A stretch of 64,000 nucleotides of DNA from Streptomyces sp. DG2A-72 (lineage in GTDB: Bacteria; Actinomycetota; Actinomycetes; Streptomycetales; Streptomycetaceae), in NCBI RefSeq assembly GCF_030499575.1, contig NZ_JASTLC010000001.1, positions 10,068,001 through 10,132,000 on the forward strand, read 5' to 3'. How positions within the stretch are numbered: the first letter of the stretch is position 1; each line of letters starts with the position of its first letter. A model generated the notes under the pieces. It was given only the letters and a program-made list of their open reading frames with translations, made no database searches and was not told the DNA's origin. The translations under genes were made by a program, and so were the position numbers. Positions 8,321 to 16,120 of the stretch are shown in pieces.

Positions 8321-8809
8321 CGAACCAGCACCTTGATCGGGGGAGTCGTCGCCCTGCTCGTGGACGGAGGTGTCATCGGCTCGCAGGTTGTCTCGGACCG
8401 TCCGTCGGATTCGGTACCAGCCGTGCAGCCAGGGCAGGATCCGTCGCTGGTGGCTCTGGCCGGAGCTGCCGTGTCCGGCGGCCCGGCAAGGACGGAATCC
8501 CCTCCGCTGACAGGCCCCGGCTGGTCGCGGCAGGCGACGTGTCCTCTCTCGCCGCCGACGACCCGGTCTTCGGCAACCGCCCGGTCACGCACTCGCGCCG
8601 ATGTCGGTTCGTTCGTCCGCGCCCGGGGATGGCGCCCGAAGGTCTGCCCCAGGCAGGCCAACCGGCAGTCGCCCGCCCGGTCTCGCGTGGGCGGGGCGGG
8701 GGCTGCCGGGCGCTCCCGTCTTCTCCCGCGGCCTCTGTCAGCGGGCGATCGGAGTGCTCCGGCTGCTCGCGGGTGATCGTCCGCCGGTGCACGGGCGAAG
8801 GCCGGGGGC
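8321..8809. other. intergenic stretch without a convincing gene
   Basis: About 490 bases of GC-rich sequence. Open frames exist on both strands (for example 8333-8776 on the plus strand) but they are Arg/Pro/Ser-rich, have no ribosome site and match nothing I recognise. The stretch separates the SRPBCC gene from the MauE-like promoter; it may hold remnants but I see none that can be named. Confidence 0.5.
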
Positions 8810-9385
8810 TCAGGTCAGGGCCGCGCGCCGCTCCGCCTCCTGCCGGACCGTGGCCAGGGACGCGGCCACGGTTGCCTCCCACCGCGAGGCTACCTGGGCG
8901 CCCCACCACTGCCCGGCACGCCACAAGTCGGTGGCGAGCTCACCCTCGTACACCAGCCGCGTGCCCCCTTCGCGATCCCGCAGCGTGAAGGACTCCGTGA
9001 CGGCGGGCACGGGGCCGCGCACCAGGTGGAAGTCGACCCGCTCCGGCCGGGTGAACCGCACTGTCTCCACCGTCGTCGCTGTCAGACGCCCGCCTGCCAC
9101 CGGGGTGTGATGGGCGGCGAGCACCATGTCGGACCCCCGCTCCACCACCTGCACCTTCTCCCGCATCGCTCGGGTCGCCCGCCCCAGATAGGGCTGGGCG
9201 ATCACTTCAAAAACCGTCTCGCGTGGTGCTGCGATGTCGACGGTCTGTGGCCCGAGTGGGCGAGTCCGCCGCCCCACCCCCAGATCGAGCGGCAGGGCGC
9301 CCGTGACCAGACCCAGATACCCGGCCGCCACCGCACCACCCCCGCCGGCCACCGCCACGACCGCCAGCCGCCCGAACCAGGCCAT
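8810..9385 (-). CDS. SRPBCC-family (START/CoxG-like) protein with N-terminal membrane anchor
   Basis: A 191-residue protein. Residues 1-25 are hydrophobic and Gly/Ala-rich, consistent with a membrane anchor. The rest has the SRPBCC pattern: VDIAAPRETVFEVIAQPYLG at the start of the fold and a long amphipathic C-terminal helix (RWEATVAASLATVRQEAERR). SRPBCC folds enclose hydrophobic ligands such as lipids or polyketides. ATG at 9385 is chosen for its AGGAG site. It is divergent from the CDP-alcohol phosphatidyltransferase gene and shares an intergenic palindrome at 9446-9459. A ligand-binding or lipid-handling role in the cluster is an inference. Confidence 0.75.
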   Translation of the reverse strand: MAWFGRLAVVAVAGGGGAVAAGYLGLVTGALPLDLGVGRRTRPLGPQTVDIAAPRETVFEVIAQPYLGRATRAMREKVQVVERGSDMVLAAHHTPVAGGRLTATTVETVRFTRPERVDFHLVRGPVPAVTESFTLRDREGGTRLVYEGELATDLWRAGQWWGAQVASRWEATVAASLATVRQEAERRAALT

Positions 9386-9445
9386 GCAGAGCTCCTTCCG
9401 CTCCTTCAACAGCAGAACGCTACGGCCGACGCGTTCCGGTGATCC

Positions 9446-9459
9446 GTAAGCGCGCTCAC
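9446..9459. promoter_or_regulatory. putative Crp/Fnr operator, copy 3 (divergent promoter)
   Basis: GTAAGCGCGCTCAC between the divergent starts at 9385 (minus) and 9518 (plus), 61 and 58 bases from each. Identical to copy 2. One site could control both genes, which ties the phosphatidyltransferase to the radical SAM regulon. Confidence 0.7.
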
Positions 9460-9517
9460 GTTCAGGCGTCGGCCCGGTCGCCTACCGTGAACGCAAGGCC
9501 ACCGGAAAGGCGAGGTC

Positions 9518-10183
9518 GTGCGTGTATCCGACATCGACGACAGCCGCGCCGCGACCAACGCCCTATTGGCGGCAGCGCGAGAAGCCCAGTGGAGACCTCA
9601 CGCCGTCGCCCGCTTCCTGGGGCAGGCTACGGAACGGTCGGCCCGGCAGGCGGCCCGCCGCCCCCGGGCACTCGCCGAACTCACCGCTCTGCACTGCCTG
9701 CTGCTACCCCTGACCCGGAACCGCCAGGACCGCAGATGGGTCACAGCCAGCTGGACACTCGGCGCACTTCACCTGGGCCTGCTGGAGCGCCGTGACCGGC
9801 TCTCCGCTGCCGACGCGCTCACCCTGATCCGCGGCAACCTTCCCGCCACGTCCGTCGGGTCGAGCCGCTTCTCGGGCGTGCTCGCGATCGCGTCCGATCT
9901 GGCGGACGGCCACCTGGCCCGGCGTCAGTCCACCGACTCCCCGTTCGGCGACTACGCCGACACCTTCGCCGACGCCGCTTTCTGGACGTGGCTCGCTCTG
10001 CGGCACGAACCGAGCAGTACGGTTCGGGCGGCGGCGATCGCTGCCTGGGCCGCACCGGTCGTCGCGGTCACTGCCGTCGCCCTCGTCCGCGGCGCGATGC
10101 CGGAGCGGCCTCGTCCTGCGCTGCTGCGCCCGGCCGCGGTGATGCAGGGCGTTGTCGCGCTCCGGCACCTGCTACGCCGCTGA
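9518..10183 (+). CDS. CDP-alcohol phosphatidyltransferase family protein
   Basis: A 221-residue membrane protein with the full catalytic signature D-x2-DG-x2-AR-x8-G-x3-D-x3-D, seen as DLADGHLAR followed eight residues later by GDYADTFAD (about 128-152). These Asp residues bind two metal ions and the CDP-alcohol, and the enzyme joins an alcohol to a phospholipid head group or precursor in the membrane. An extended N-terminal region of about 90 residues precedes the usual start of the domain (TLIRGNLPA). GTG at 9518 follows GAAAGGCGAG. Its shared operator with the radical SAM cluster suggests that the cluster makes or modifies a lipid. Confidence 0.85.
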   Translation: MRVSDIDDSRAATNALLAAAREAQWRPHAVARFLGQATERSARQAARRPRALAELTALHCLLLPLTRNRQDRRWVTASWTLGALHLGLLERRDRLSAADALTLIRGNLPATSVGSSRFSGVLAIASDLADGHLARRQSTDSPFGDYADTFADAAFWTWLALRHEPSSTVRAAAIAAWAAPVVAVTAVALVRGAMPERPRPALLRPAAVMQGVVALRHLLRR

Positions 10184-10397
10184 TCCCGCGGTGCCGCTCC
10201 GCGTCGGCTCCGGCGTGCCCTTGCCGGCAACGAGCGGCGTGTGGCCGAACTGCGCAAGAGCTGTACCGCGCGGATGGGCCTCGGGCCTCAGGGGAGCCCG
10301 CTGGCGGCGGCGAGGTCACCGATGCGCATGTCAGCGCTCGCCGGCCGCGCCGTGGGGGATGACGGGTTCCCCGACGGTTCAAACAAACCCACCACTG

Positions 10398-10799
10398 ATG
10401 GAACGGGCTGCCTCCCCCCTGTTTCGCCAGTCTTGCGTGCGGTTCCTCGGCGACATCACGCGTCGGCTGAACCGCGCCGTAGGCAGCGTGGAAGCGGAGG
10501 TACGGGCGCGCTACCAGGCGCAAGTCATCGCGCCCCGCCGCAGGCGGCTGCGCGGCATCCTCGAGCAGGCCCAACTGCTCGGGCTGATCGATGCCGACGC
10601 CGATATCGAGGTCGCCGTCACGATGGCCACGGGATCGTGGTACGCCCGCGCGCTCGCCGGGTCGCCTCCTCCGCCTGAGTGGCCCCGCAGGACTGCCGCG
10701 CTGCTCTGGCGCTCCTTGGGCGGCACCCCGCCTTCGCCACCAACGAGGTCAGTTCAACGCCTCGAGGACGACCACGGTGAAGGTGGGCATCATCAGTAG
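10398..10799 (+). pseudogene. C-terminal remnant of a TetR-family regulator
   Basis: Residues in the 10398-10799 frame resemble the ligand-binding half of TetR proteins: repeated Arg-rich helix RRRRLRGILEQAQLLGLIDADADIEVAVTMATGSWYARALAG, which matches the TetR C-terminal pattern with a late WYARALAG helix. The N-terminal helix-turn-helix is missing: sequence upstream to 10184 has no DNA-binding motif. So this is a decayed or truncated gene; 10184-10397 holds nothing I can name. Confidence 0.55.
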
Positions 10800-10879
10800 G
10801 GGGTGGGCTCTTCTCTGCCCGCGTCGGGGCAATCTCGTCCAGGGCCAAGCCGAGCGGTTGCATGGGGCGGATGATCACC

Positions 10880-11308
10880 AGGCGAGCGACGTCGGTCTCC
10901 GCGTAGAGGCCGAGGCAATGAACGCTGTCGTGGTCGCGGAAGAAGCCGTCGCAGGTCGCGCACCAGGAAACGCCCCGGCCGGACAGCTCGTCCTCGCGCA
11001 GGCCGAGCTTGCGGTAGTCGGAACGGTCGCGAAGATCACGGTCTTGGCCCGGTGGACTGTGCCCGCGGTGTCGGTGACGGTCTTGATGTCCCTGTGAAGC
11101 CGACCTCGACGATGTCGTCGTCGACGATCTGCGCGACGAAGCGCATCGCCGGGGCGCGCCCGTTCGCCATCAGGTCCGGGCCGTCGATGCCCAGGGGGGA
11201 GCCGGGGAAGTTCTCGGCCTCGGTCGTCGTGGTCAGCGTCCCGCCGACGAAGATCGCTCCGCCGATGACGATGACCCCGCGTATGGGGTTGTCCGTCACC
11301 GAGGTCAC
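10880..11308 (-). pseudogene. thioredoxin reductase remnant (arsT-like)
   Basis: The reading begins at GTG 11308, overlapping the arsC stop as GTGA. The N-terminus reads as TrxR (VTDNPIRGVIVIGG, then AIFVGGTLTTTTEAENFPG, GIDGPDLMANGRAPAMRF, EIVDDDIVEV-like) but about 28 residues with the FAD-binding GxGxxG core are deleted. After a frameshift near 11040 the frame continues as RSDYRKLGLREDELSGRGVSWCATCDGFF, the redox CATC motif, and then ends. Thioredoxin reductase genes (arsT) accompany arsC in Streptomyces ars operons, recycling thioredoxin for arsenate reduction. Here it cannot be functional. Confidence 0.8.
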
Positions 11309-11724
11309 GCCTCCTGCTGGGCGTCGATCTCGGCGATCAGCTGCTCAATGCGGGTCTTGATCTCGTCGCGGATGGGGCGCACGGACTCCACGCCCTTGCC
11401 GGCCGGGTCCTCCAGGGCCCAGTCGAGGTACTTCTTGCCCGGGAAGATCGGGCAGGCGTCGCCGCAGCCCATGGTGATGACGTAGTCGGAGGCCTGGACC
11501 GCCTCGGTGGTGAGCACCTTGGGCTGCTGGTCGGAGATGTCGACGCCGACCTCCTTCATGGCCTCCACGGCAGCCGGATTGACCTGGTCGGCGGGAATGG
11601 AGCCGGCCGAGCGGACCTCGATCCGGTCGCCCGCGAGGTGGGTGAGGAATCCAGCGGCCATCTGCGAGCGCCCGGCGTTGTGGACGCAGACGAACAGCAC
11701 GGAGGCAAGCGGGGTCGAGGACAT
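11305..11724 (-). CDS. arsC: arsenate reductase, low-molecular-weight phosphatase type
   Basis: A 139-residue ArsC of the thioredoxin-coupled LMW-phosphatase class. The P-loop is CVHNAGRSQMA (CX5R, near 13-18), with resolving cysteines in MGCGDACPIFPGKKYLDW (about 83-90). The reaction reduces As(V) to As(III), relaying the disulfide to thioredoxin. It lies 35 bases downstream of a second arsC and directly before the broken thioredoxin reductase, in an operon divergent from arsR. All catalytic residues are present. Confidence 0.92.
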   Translation of the reverse strand: MSSTPLASVLFVCVHNAGRSQMAAGFLTHLAGDRIEVRSAGSIPADQVNPAAVEAMKEVGVDISDQQPKVLTTEAVQASDYVITMGCGDACPIFPGKKYLDWALEDPAGKGVESVRPIRDEIKTRIEQLIAEIDAQQEA

Positions 11725-11759
11725 CGGATCTTCCTTCTTCTTGGGCAGGTGTACGGGGT

Positions 11760-12398
11760 TCAGGTGCTCGGCAGGGAGTCGAGCAGTTCGGTGATGTGGG
11801 CGTCGATCTCGTCGCGGATGCCGCGTACGACGTCGATCGGGGCGCCCTCAGGGTCGGTGGTCGGCCAGTCCAGGTAGCGGCGGCCGGGCACGAGGGGGCA
11901 GGCGTCGCCGCAGCCCATGGTGATGACGACGTCGGCGGCCTGGACGACCTCGTCGGTGAGCGGCTTGGGGAAGGCTGCCTCGCTCAGGTCCACGCCGACC
12001 TCGGCCAGCACCTGCCCGACGGCCGGCTCGACCTCAGCGGCGGGACGCGTGCCCGCTGAGGAGACGACCACATGGCCGTGGGCCCGGTGGGCGAGGAGAG
12101 CGGCTGCCATCTGGGACCGTCCGGCGTTGTGGGTGCACACGAACAGCACCCGGGGCAGGCCGACGCCCGGCGAGCCCTGAATGTGCGCGATGGCGTCGAG
12201 CCGGTCCTTCGTCAGGTGCTCGGTCAGCACGATCAGGTGGGTGCGGACGTGGGCGTGCTCGGCGAGACGCTCGTACGAGTCGGCGATGACGCTCTGGATG
12301 GTCTCCGCGGAGAAGTGGCCCCGGTAACGCAGAGCCAGCCGGGCCACGCTGGCTTCGAGGTGCTCATCAGGCAGAACGGGGGGTGAGGAGGACGTCAT
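11760..12398 (-). CDS. arsC: arsenate reductase with N-terminal three-helix domain
   Basis: A 212-residue protein. Residues 1-70 (LARLALRYRGHFSAETIQSVIADSYERLAEHA...) form the helical dimerisation domain often fused to actinobacterial ArsC/phosphatase proteins. Residues about 80-212 are an LMW-phosphatase-type ArsC with P-loop CTHNAGRSQMA and the redox motif MGCGDACPLVPGRRYLDW. ATG at 12398 follows GGGGGT; a TTG five codons upstream is possible. It is the first gene after the divergent arsR promoter. Two arsC genes in tandem suggest a duplication; the two share the core but differ in the helical extension. Confidence 0.9.
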   Translation of the reverse strand: MTSSSPPVLPDEHLEASVARLALRYRGHFSAETIQSVIADSYERLAEHAHVRTHLIVLTEHLTKDRLDAIAHIQGSPGVGLPRVLFVCTHNAGRSQMAAALLAHRAHGHVVVSSAGTRPAAEVEPAVGQVLAEVGVDLSEAAFPKPLTDEVVQAADVVITMGCGDACPLVPGRRYLDWPTTDPEGAPIDVVRGIRDEIDAHITELLDSLPST

Positions 12399-12513
12399 GG
12401 TGACCCCCTTCAAAGGGTCAGGGGCCCAACGGGGAGTTGGGTGCGGGTCCCGATGATCAGCATGGATCAGCCCAGGCTGGTGTCAGCCGTGGATGATGTG
12501 AGAGTATCAGCCC

Positions 12514-12822
12514 ATGATGACGTCAGTCGACACTGATCTGATCCGGGTTCTGGCCGACCCGCTCAGGCTCCGGATCGTGACCCTGCTCGCCAAAGAGACG
12601 CTGTGCACCACCCACCTGGTGGAGGAGACCGGCGCCCGCCAGACCAACCTCTCCAACCACCTGAGAGTCCTGCGCGAGGCCGGGGTCGTCGAGACGGAGC
12701 CGTGCGGCCGGTACATCTACTACAAGCTTCGCCCGGATGTCGTCGCTCTGCTCGCGGACCAGTTCGCCGACCTGGCTGAGTCCGCCCGCACCGCGGCCGA
12801 CAACAAGCGGTCCTGCCCCTGA
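12514..12822 (+). CDS. arsR: ArsR-family metalloregulator
   Basis: A 102-residue winged-helix repressor: LIRVLADPLRLRIVTLLAKETLCTTHLVEETGARQTNLSNHLRVLREAGVVETEPCGRYIYYKL. The recognition helix is TNLSNHLRVL. Cysteines available for As(III) are Cys in ETLCTTHL, in ETEPCGRY and near the C-terminus (RSCP). The first does not have the classic ELCVCDL pair, so the sensing site is of a variant type. Genes on both sides are arsenic genes, which supports arsenite as inducer. The 116-base gap to the divergent arsC carries the shared promoter region. Confidence 0.9.
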   Translation: MMTSVDTDLIRVLADPLRLRIVTLLAKETLCTTHLVEETGARQTNLSNHLRVLREAGVVETEPCGRYIYYKLRPDVVALLADQFADLAESARTAADNKRSCP

Positions 12823-12860
12823 TCCCCGCCGCGTGAGGCGACTGCACCAAGGAGTCTTTG

Positions 12861-13634
12861 TTGACCGCCACCCATGAGTCCGCCGCGGAGTCCGTCATAT
12901 CCGCGGGCGAGCCGCAGCCCGCGCCCGGAGCGACACCGCCGCGTACACCCCTGGTCGCCAGGGCCGCCGCCGAGCTGGTCGGCACCGCTGCCCTGGTGAC
13001 CGTCGTGGTCGGGTCCGGCATCCAGGCCACCGAGCTGACCCAGGACGTCGGGGTGCAACTGCTGGCCAACTCCCTGGCCACGGTCTTCGGGCTCGGCGTG
13101 CTGATCGTGCTGCTCGGTCCGGTCTCCGGGGCGCACTTCAACCCGGCCGTCACGCTGGCCGAGTGGTGGACCGCGAGGCGAGGAGGCCCCGGGGTCACCG
13201 CGCGGGAGGTCGCGGTGTACGTCCCCGCACAGATCGTCGGCGCGATCGCGGGCGCCGTCCTGGCCAACGCGATGTTCGGCGAGCCGCTGGTGGAGTGGTC
13301 GACGCATGATCGCTCGGCAGGGAATCTGCTGCTGGGCGAGGTCGTGGCGACGGCCGGTCTGATCCTGCTGATCTTCGGCCTGGCCCGCACCGACAGGCTC
13401 CGCTTCGCCCCGGTCGCGGTCGCGTCGTACATCGGCGCCGCGTACTGGTTCACCTCGTCCACGTCCTTCGCCAATCCGGCAGTGACCATTGGCCGCGCGT
13501 TCAGCGACACCTTCGCGGGGATCGAGCCGGGTTCCGTGCCGGCGTTCATCGGAATGCAGGTGATCGGCGCCGTGGTGGGGCTGGCACTGGTGTCGCTCAT
13601 CTTCATGAACGGCCGCACCGCTCCGGAGGCATGA
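12861..13634 (+). CDS. aquaporin/MIP-family channel, AqpS-like arsenite exit channel
   Basis: A 257-residue MIP channel with six membrane helices and two NPA boxes (NPAVTLAEWW near 95 and NPAVTIGRAF near 205), both intact. It follows arsR by 38 bases, with AAGGAG before a TTG at 12861 (a TTG one codon upstream is also possible). MIP proteins encoded next to arsR and arsC, as with Sinorhizobium AqpS, release arsenite made inside the cell down its gradient and replace an ArsB pump. That role is inferred from position. A 4-base overlap couples it to the broken arsO. Confidence 0.85.
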   Translation: MTATHESAAESVISAGEPQPAPGATPPRTPLVARAAAELVGTAALVTVVVGSGIQATELTQDVGVQLLANSLATVFGLGVLIVLLGPVSGAHFNPAVTLAEWWTARRGGPGVTAREVAVYVPAQIVGAIAGAVLANAMFGEPLVEWSTHDRSAGNLLLGEVVATAGLILLIFGLARTDRLRFAPVAVASYIGAAYWFTSSTSFANPAVTIGRAFSDTFAGIEPGSVPAFIGMQVIGAVVGLALVSLIFMNGRTAPEA

Positions 13635-13775
13635 GTCAGGCGACCCAGGGCGTCGTCATCGGCGGCGGCCAGGCAGGGCTCGCCGCCGCCGGGGGTCTGG
13701 GGGTGTCCCTCAGAGCGCACAGCCATCTGCGCCGCCTGGGCATCGAGTTCGTCATCGTCGGGAAGGATCTTCTGC
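13631..13775 (+). pseudogene. N-terminal remnant of a flavin monooxygenase (arsO-like)
   Basis: ATG at 13631 overlaps the aquaporin stop (ATGA). The frame starts like ArsO/flavin monooxygenases, with dinucleotide-binding motif VVIGGGQAGLAAAG and a continuation HLRRLGIEFVIV. About 12 foreign residues split the expected GYHLRRLG segment, and homology stops near 13770. Intact arsO in Streptomyces ars operons encodes a protein of about 350 residues. This is a truncated relic. Confidence 0.75.
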
Positions 13776-14034
13776 CCCCGCCTCGCTCGCGGTGTAGGTC
13801 AGGAGGGACTTCAGGGCGGGCAGGGTCTCCTTGTTTGAGGCGGTCCTGGCGGTCGGTACGGCGGGCTGGGCGGCCCCGGTGTCCACGCGCGGGCGACAGC
13901 CGGGGATGCGTGCACGACGCACAGGGTCTGTGGATGCTTCGTCGGAGACCCGCGCAGCACGACATGTTTGGCACGTTGTCCGAGGATGGGGTATCGCAGG
14001 TGCTGCGAGGCCTACGGGTACGACGTGATGACTA

Positions 14035-14335
14035 GGGGCAGCTGTCCGATCCTGCGCGGAATCGCGGAACTCGTCGAGTTCCGCCGCTTCCCGTATGAGG
14101 GGAGTACCGACGTCTCCGTCGGCGCGATCCATCGCGGCCTGTATCCGGACGAGCAGCGCCGAGGCACGCGGTGTGCGCACGACTGGGCCGGTACGCCGCC
14201 CGGGCGGCACCATGAGGGTGACCCGCTCCCGGTACACCGTGCTGAGCTCGACCGCCAGCCGCTGGCCCGGCGCGTCGTCACCGCACACGATCATGTGCCG
14301 GGCCCGTGGTACCCCGTGCGTCGGTTGAGGGAGGA
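14035..14335 (-). pseudogene. N-terminal remnant of a TrkA-N type NAD-binding protein
   Basis: On the minus strand the segment beginning HMIVCGDDAPGQRLAVELSTVYRERVTLMVPPGRR matches the start of Streptomyces NAD-binding proteins related to TrkA/ion-channel RCK domains. Their first strand reads HxIVCGDDxLAxRLAxEL. A weaker continuation (TPLIREAAELDE) follows. The frame then becomes unrelated, and the expected 500+ residues are missing. The 13776-14034 stretch between this and the arsO relic has no gene I can name. Confidence 0.55.
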
Positions 14336-14361
14336 CGACCGTGCCGTGTGCGACCTCCCGG

Positions 14362-15668
14362 TCAGGCGAGGGCGAAGTAGCGCAGCCACACATACCCGGC
14401 CGACAGCGCCACCGTGACGAGCGTGACGACGAGGCCGTATTTGGTGAACTGCCAGAAGGAGATGGGCTGCCGGTTGCGTTCGGCGATGCCGAGGGCGACG
14501 ACGTTGGCGCTGGCGCCTATGGCGGTGGCGTTGCCGCCGAGGTCCGCGCCGATGGCCAGGGCCCACCACATGACGTGGTCGGGGGCGCCGCCCATGTTGT
14601 TCACCAGGTCGGCGGTGATGGGGGCCATGGTGGCGACGTAGGGGATGTTGTCGACGATCCCGGACAGCACCGCCGAGACGCTGAGCAGCAGCATGGAGTT
14701 GCCGAGTTCATTGTCGCCGATGGCGTCGGCGAGGCTCTTGGAGACCTCGCCGATGACGCCTGTCTCGATCAGGCCGCCGATCATGATGAACAGCCCGGCG
14801 AAGAAGGCGAGGGTGGGCCACTCGACCTCGCCGAGGACGTCTCCGGTCTCCACTGTGGAGACCGCGAGGAGCAGGCCCGCACCGAGCAGGGCGACGATGC
14901 TGGGCTCGTAATGCAGTACGGGGTGCAGCACGAAGCCCACCACCACCAGGGCGAGGACGACCAGGCCAGGCCCTGGATCAGCAGCCGGGGGTCGCGATGG
15001 CCTCCCGCTCCTCCAGCTCCATGATCTCGGCGGCGCGGTCCTCGTCGTACACGAAGGACTTGCGGAACAGAAACCGGCACATCACGACGAGCACCACTGT
15101 CAGGACGGCGGACAGCGGGGCCAGATGGACGAGGAAGTCGTTGAAGGTCAGGCCGGCCCGGCTGGCGATGATGATGTTGGGCGGGTCGCCGACCAGGGTC
15201 GCGGCGCCGCCGATGTTCGAGGCCATGACCTCAGCGATCAGGAAGGGCGCGGCGGGCAGCGCCAGCCGCTCGCACACCAGCAGGGTGACCGGGGCGATCA
15301 GCAGGACCGTGGTGACGTTTTCCAGCAAGGCCGAGGCGACGGCGGTGATGACGACGAGCATGGCCATCACCCGGAAGGGCTCGGCCCGGGCGCGTTTCAC
15401 CGCCCAGATGGCCAGGTACTCGAACATGCCCGTCTTCTTGAGCACGCCGACGATCAACATCATGCCCATGAGCAGGAAGATGACGTTCCAGTCGACGCCG
15501 GAGTGCTCGGATCGGAAAGAAGGCCGACTTGTCGTCGGTGGCGCCGATCGCCAGCATCAGCGCGGCGCCGCCCAGGGCCGCGCCGACGCGGTGGATCTTC
15601 TCGCTGATGATCAGGCCGTACGTGGACACGAAGACGGCGATGGCCGCCCAGCTCTGCCAGCCGTTCAC
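14362..15668 (-). pseudogene. ArsB/NhaD-type permease broken by frameshifts
   Basis: Read in three frames, this gives one continuous permease of about 435 residues. It starts at GTG 15668 (NGWQSWAAIAVFVSTYGLIISEKIHR), shifts near 15515 into [41 protein letters not shown], and shifts twice more between about 14960 and 14995 into LGGNATAIGASANVVALGIA. The VGDPPN and GGNATAIGASAN motifs are hallmarks of the ArsB/NhaD ion-transporter superfamily. The GTG overlaps the upstream CBS gene stop (GTGA). If the three shifts are real, the pump is dead; if they are sequencing errors, it is intact. Confidence 0.85.
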
Positions 15669-16120
15669 GATCCTCCGACGAGTCGTTCCATCAGGCGGGC
15701 GGCCGTGACGGCGCCCGCGAGGCGGGTCCGCTCGCCGTCGTGTTCGACGACGGCGACCAGGGGGGTGTGCGTGCGCGCCATGAGGGCTGCGATCTGCATG
15801 ACGCTCGCGCCCGGTCCGACGGTGGGTGGCCGGAACCTGCGGCGCGGCAGCCATTCGGCCACCGTGAGCCCGGCGAGCCTTTCCGGCACCTCGTCCAGGT
15901 CCTGGTCGTCGATCACCGCCGCGAGCGTCGGGTCCTCCAGCGCGTACTCGGGTACAAGCTGTCCGATGAGCTGAGAGCCGGGCACGATGGCGTACGGCTG
16001 GCCGTCGGGATCGACGACCAGGAGCGCGGGCAGCTTGTACTCGGCCAGCAACCGGGCCGCGTCGGTGGCGTCGTCGGTGGACGCGGACGGGTAGGGCTCG
16101 GCAAGCTCACGCGCCGACAT
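15665..16120 (-). CDS. CBS-domain pair protein
   Basis: A 151-residue cytoplasmic protein made of two CBS motifs (about 5-60 and 95-148: ALLVVDPDGQPYAIVPGSQL and TPLVAVVEHDGERTRLAGAVTAARLMERL). CBS pairs bind adenosyl nucleotides and regulate transporters. It lies between two transporter genes, overlapping the CPA antiporter by 14 bases upstream and the NhaD-like gene by 4 bases downstream. It is therefore probably a regulator of one of them. ATG at 16120 is preferred; an upstream ATG at 16186 would lie deep in the antiporter gene. Confidence 0.82.
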   Translation of the reverse strand: MSARELAEPYPSASTDDATDAARLLAEYKLPALLVVDPDGQPYAIVPGSQLIGQLVPEYALEDPTLAAVIDDQDLDEVPERLAGLTVAEWLPRRRFRPPTVGPGASVMQIAALMARTHTPLVAVVEHDGERTRLAGAVTAARLMERLVGGS

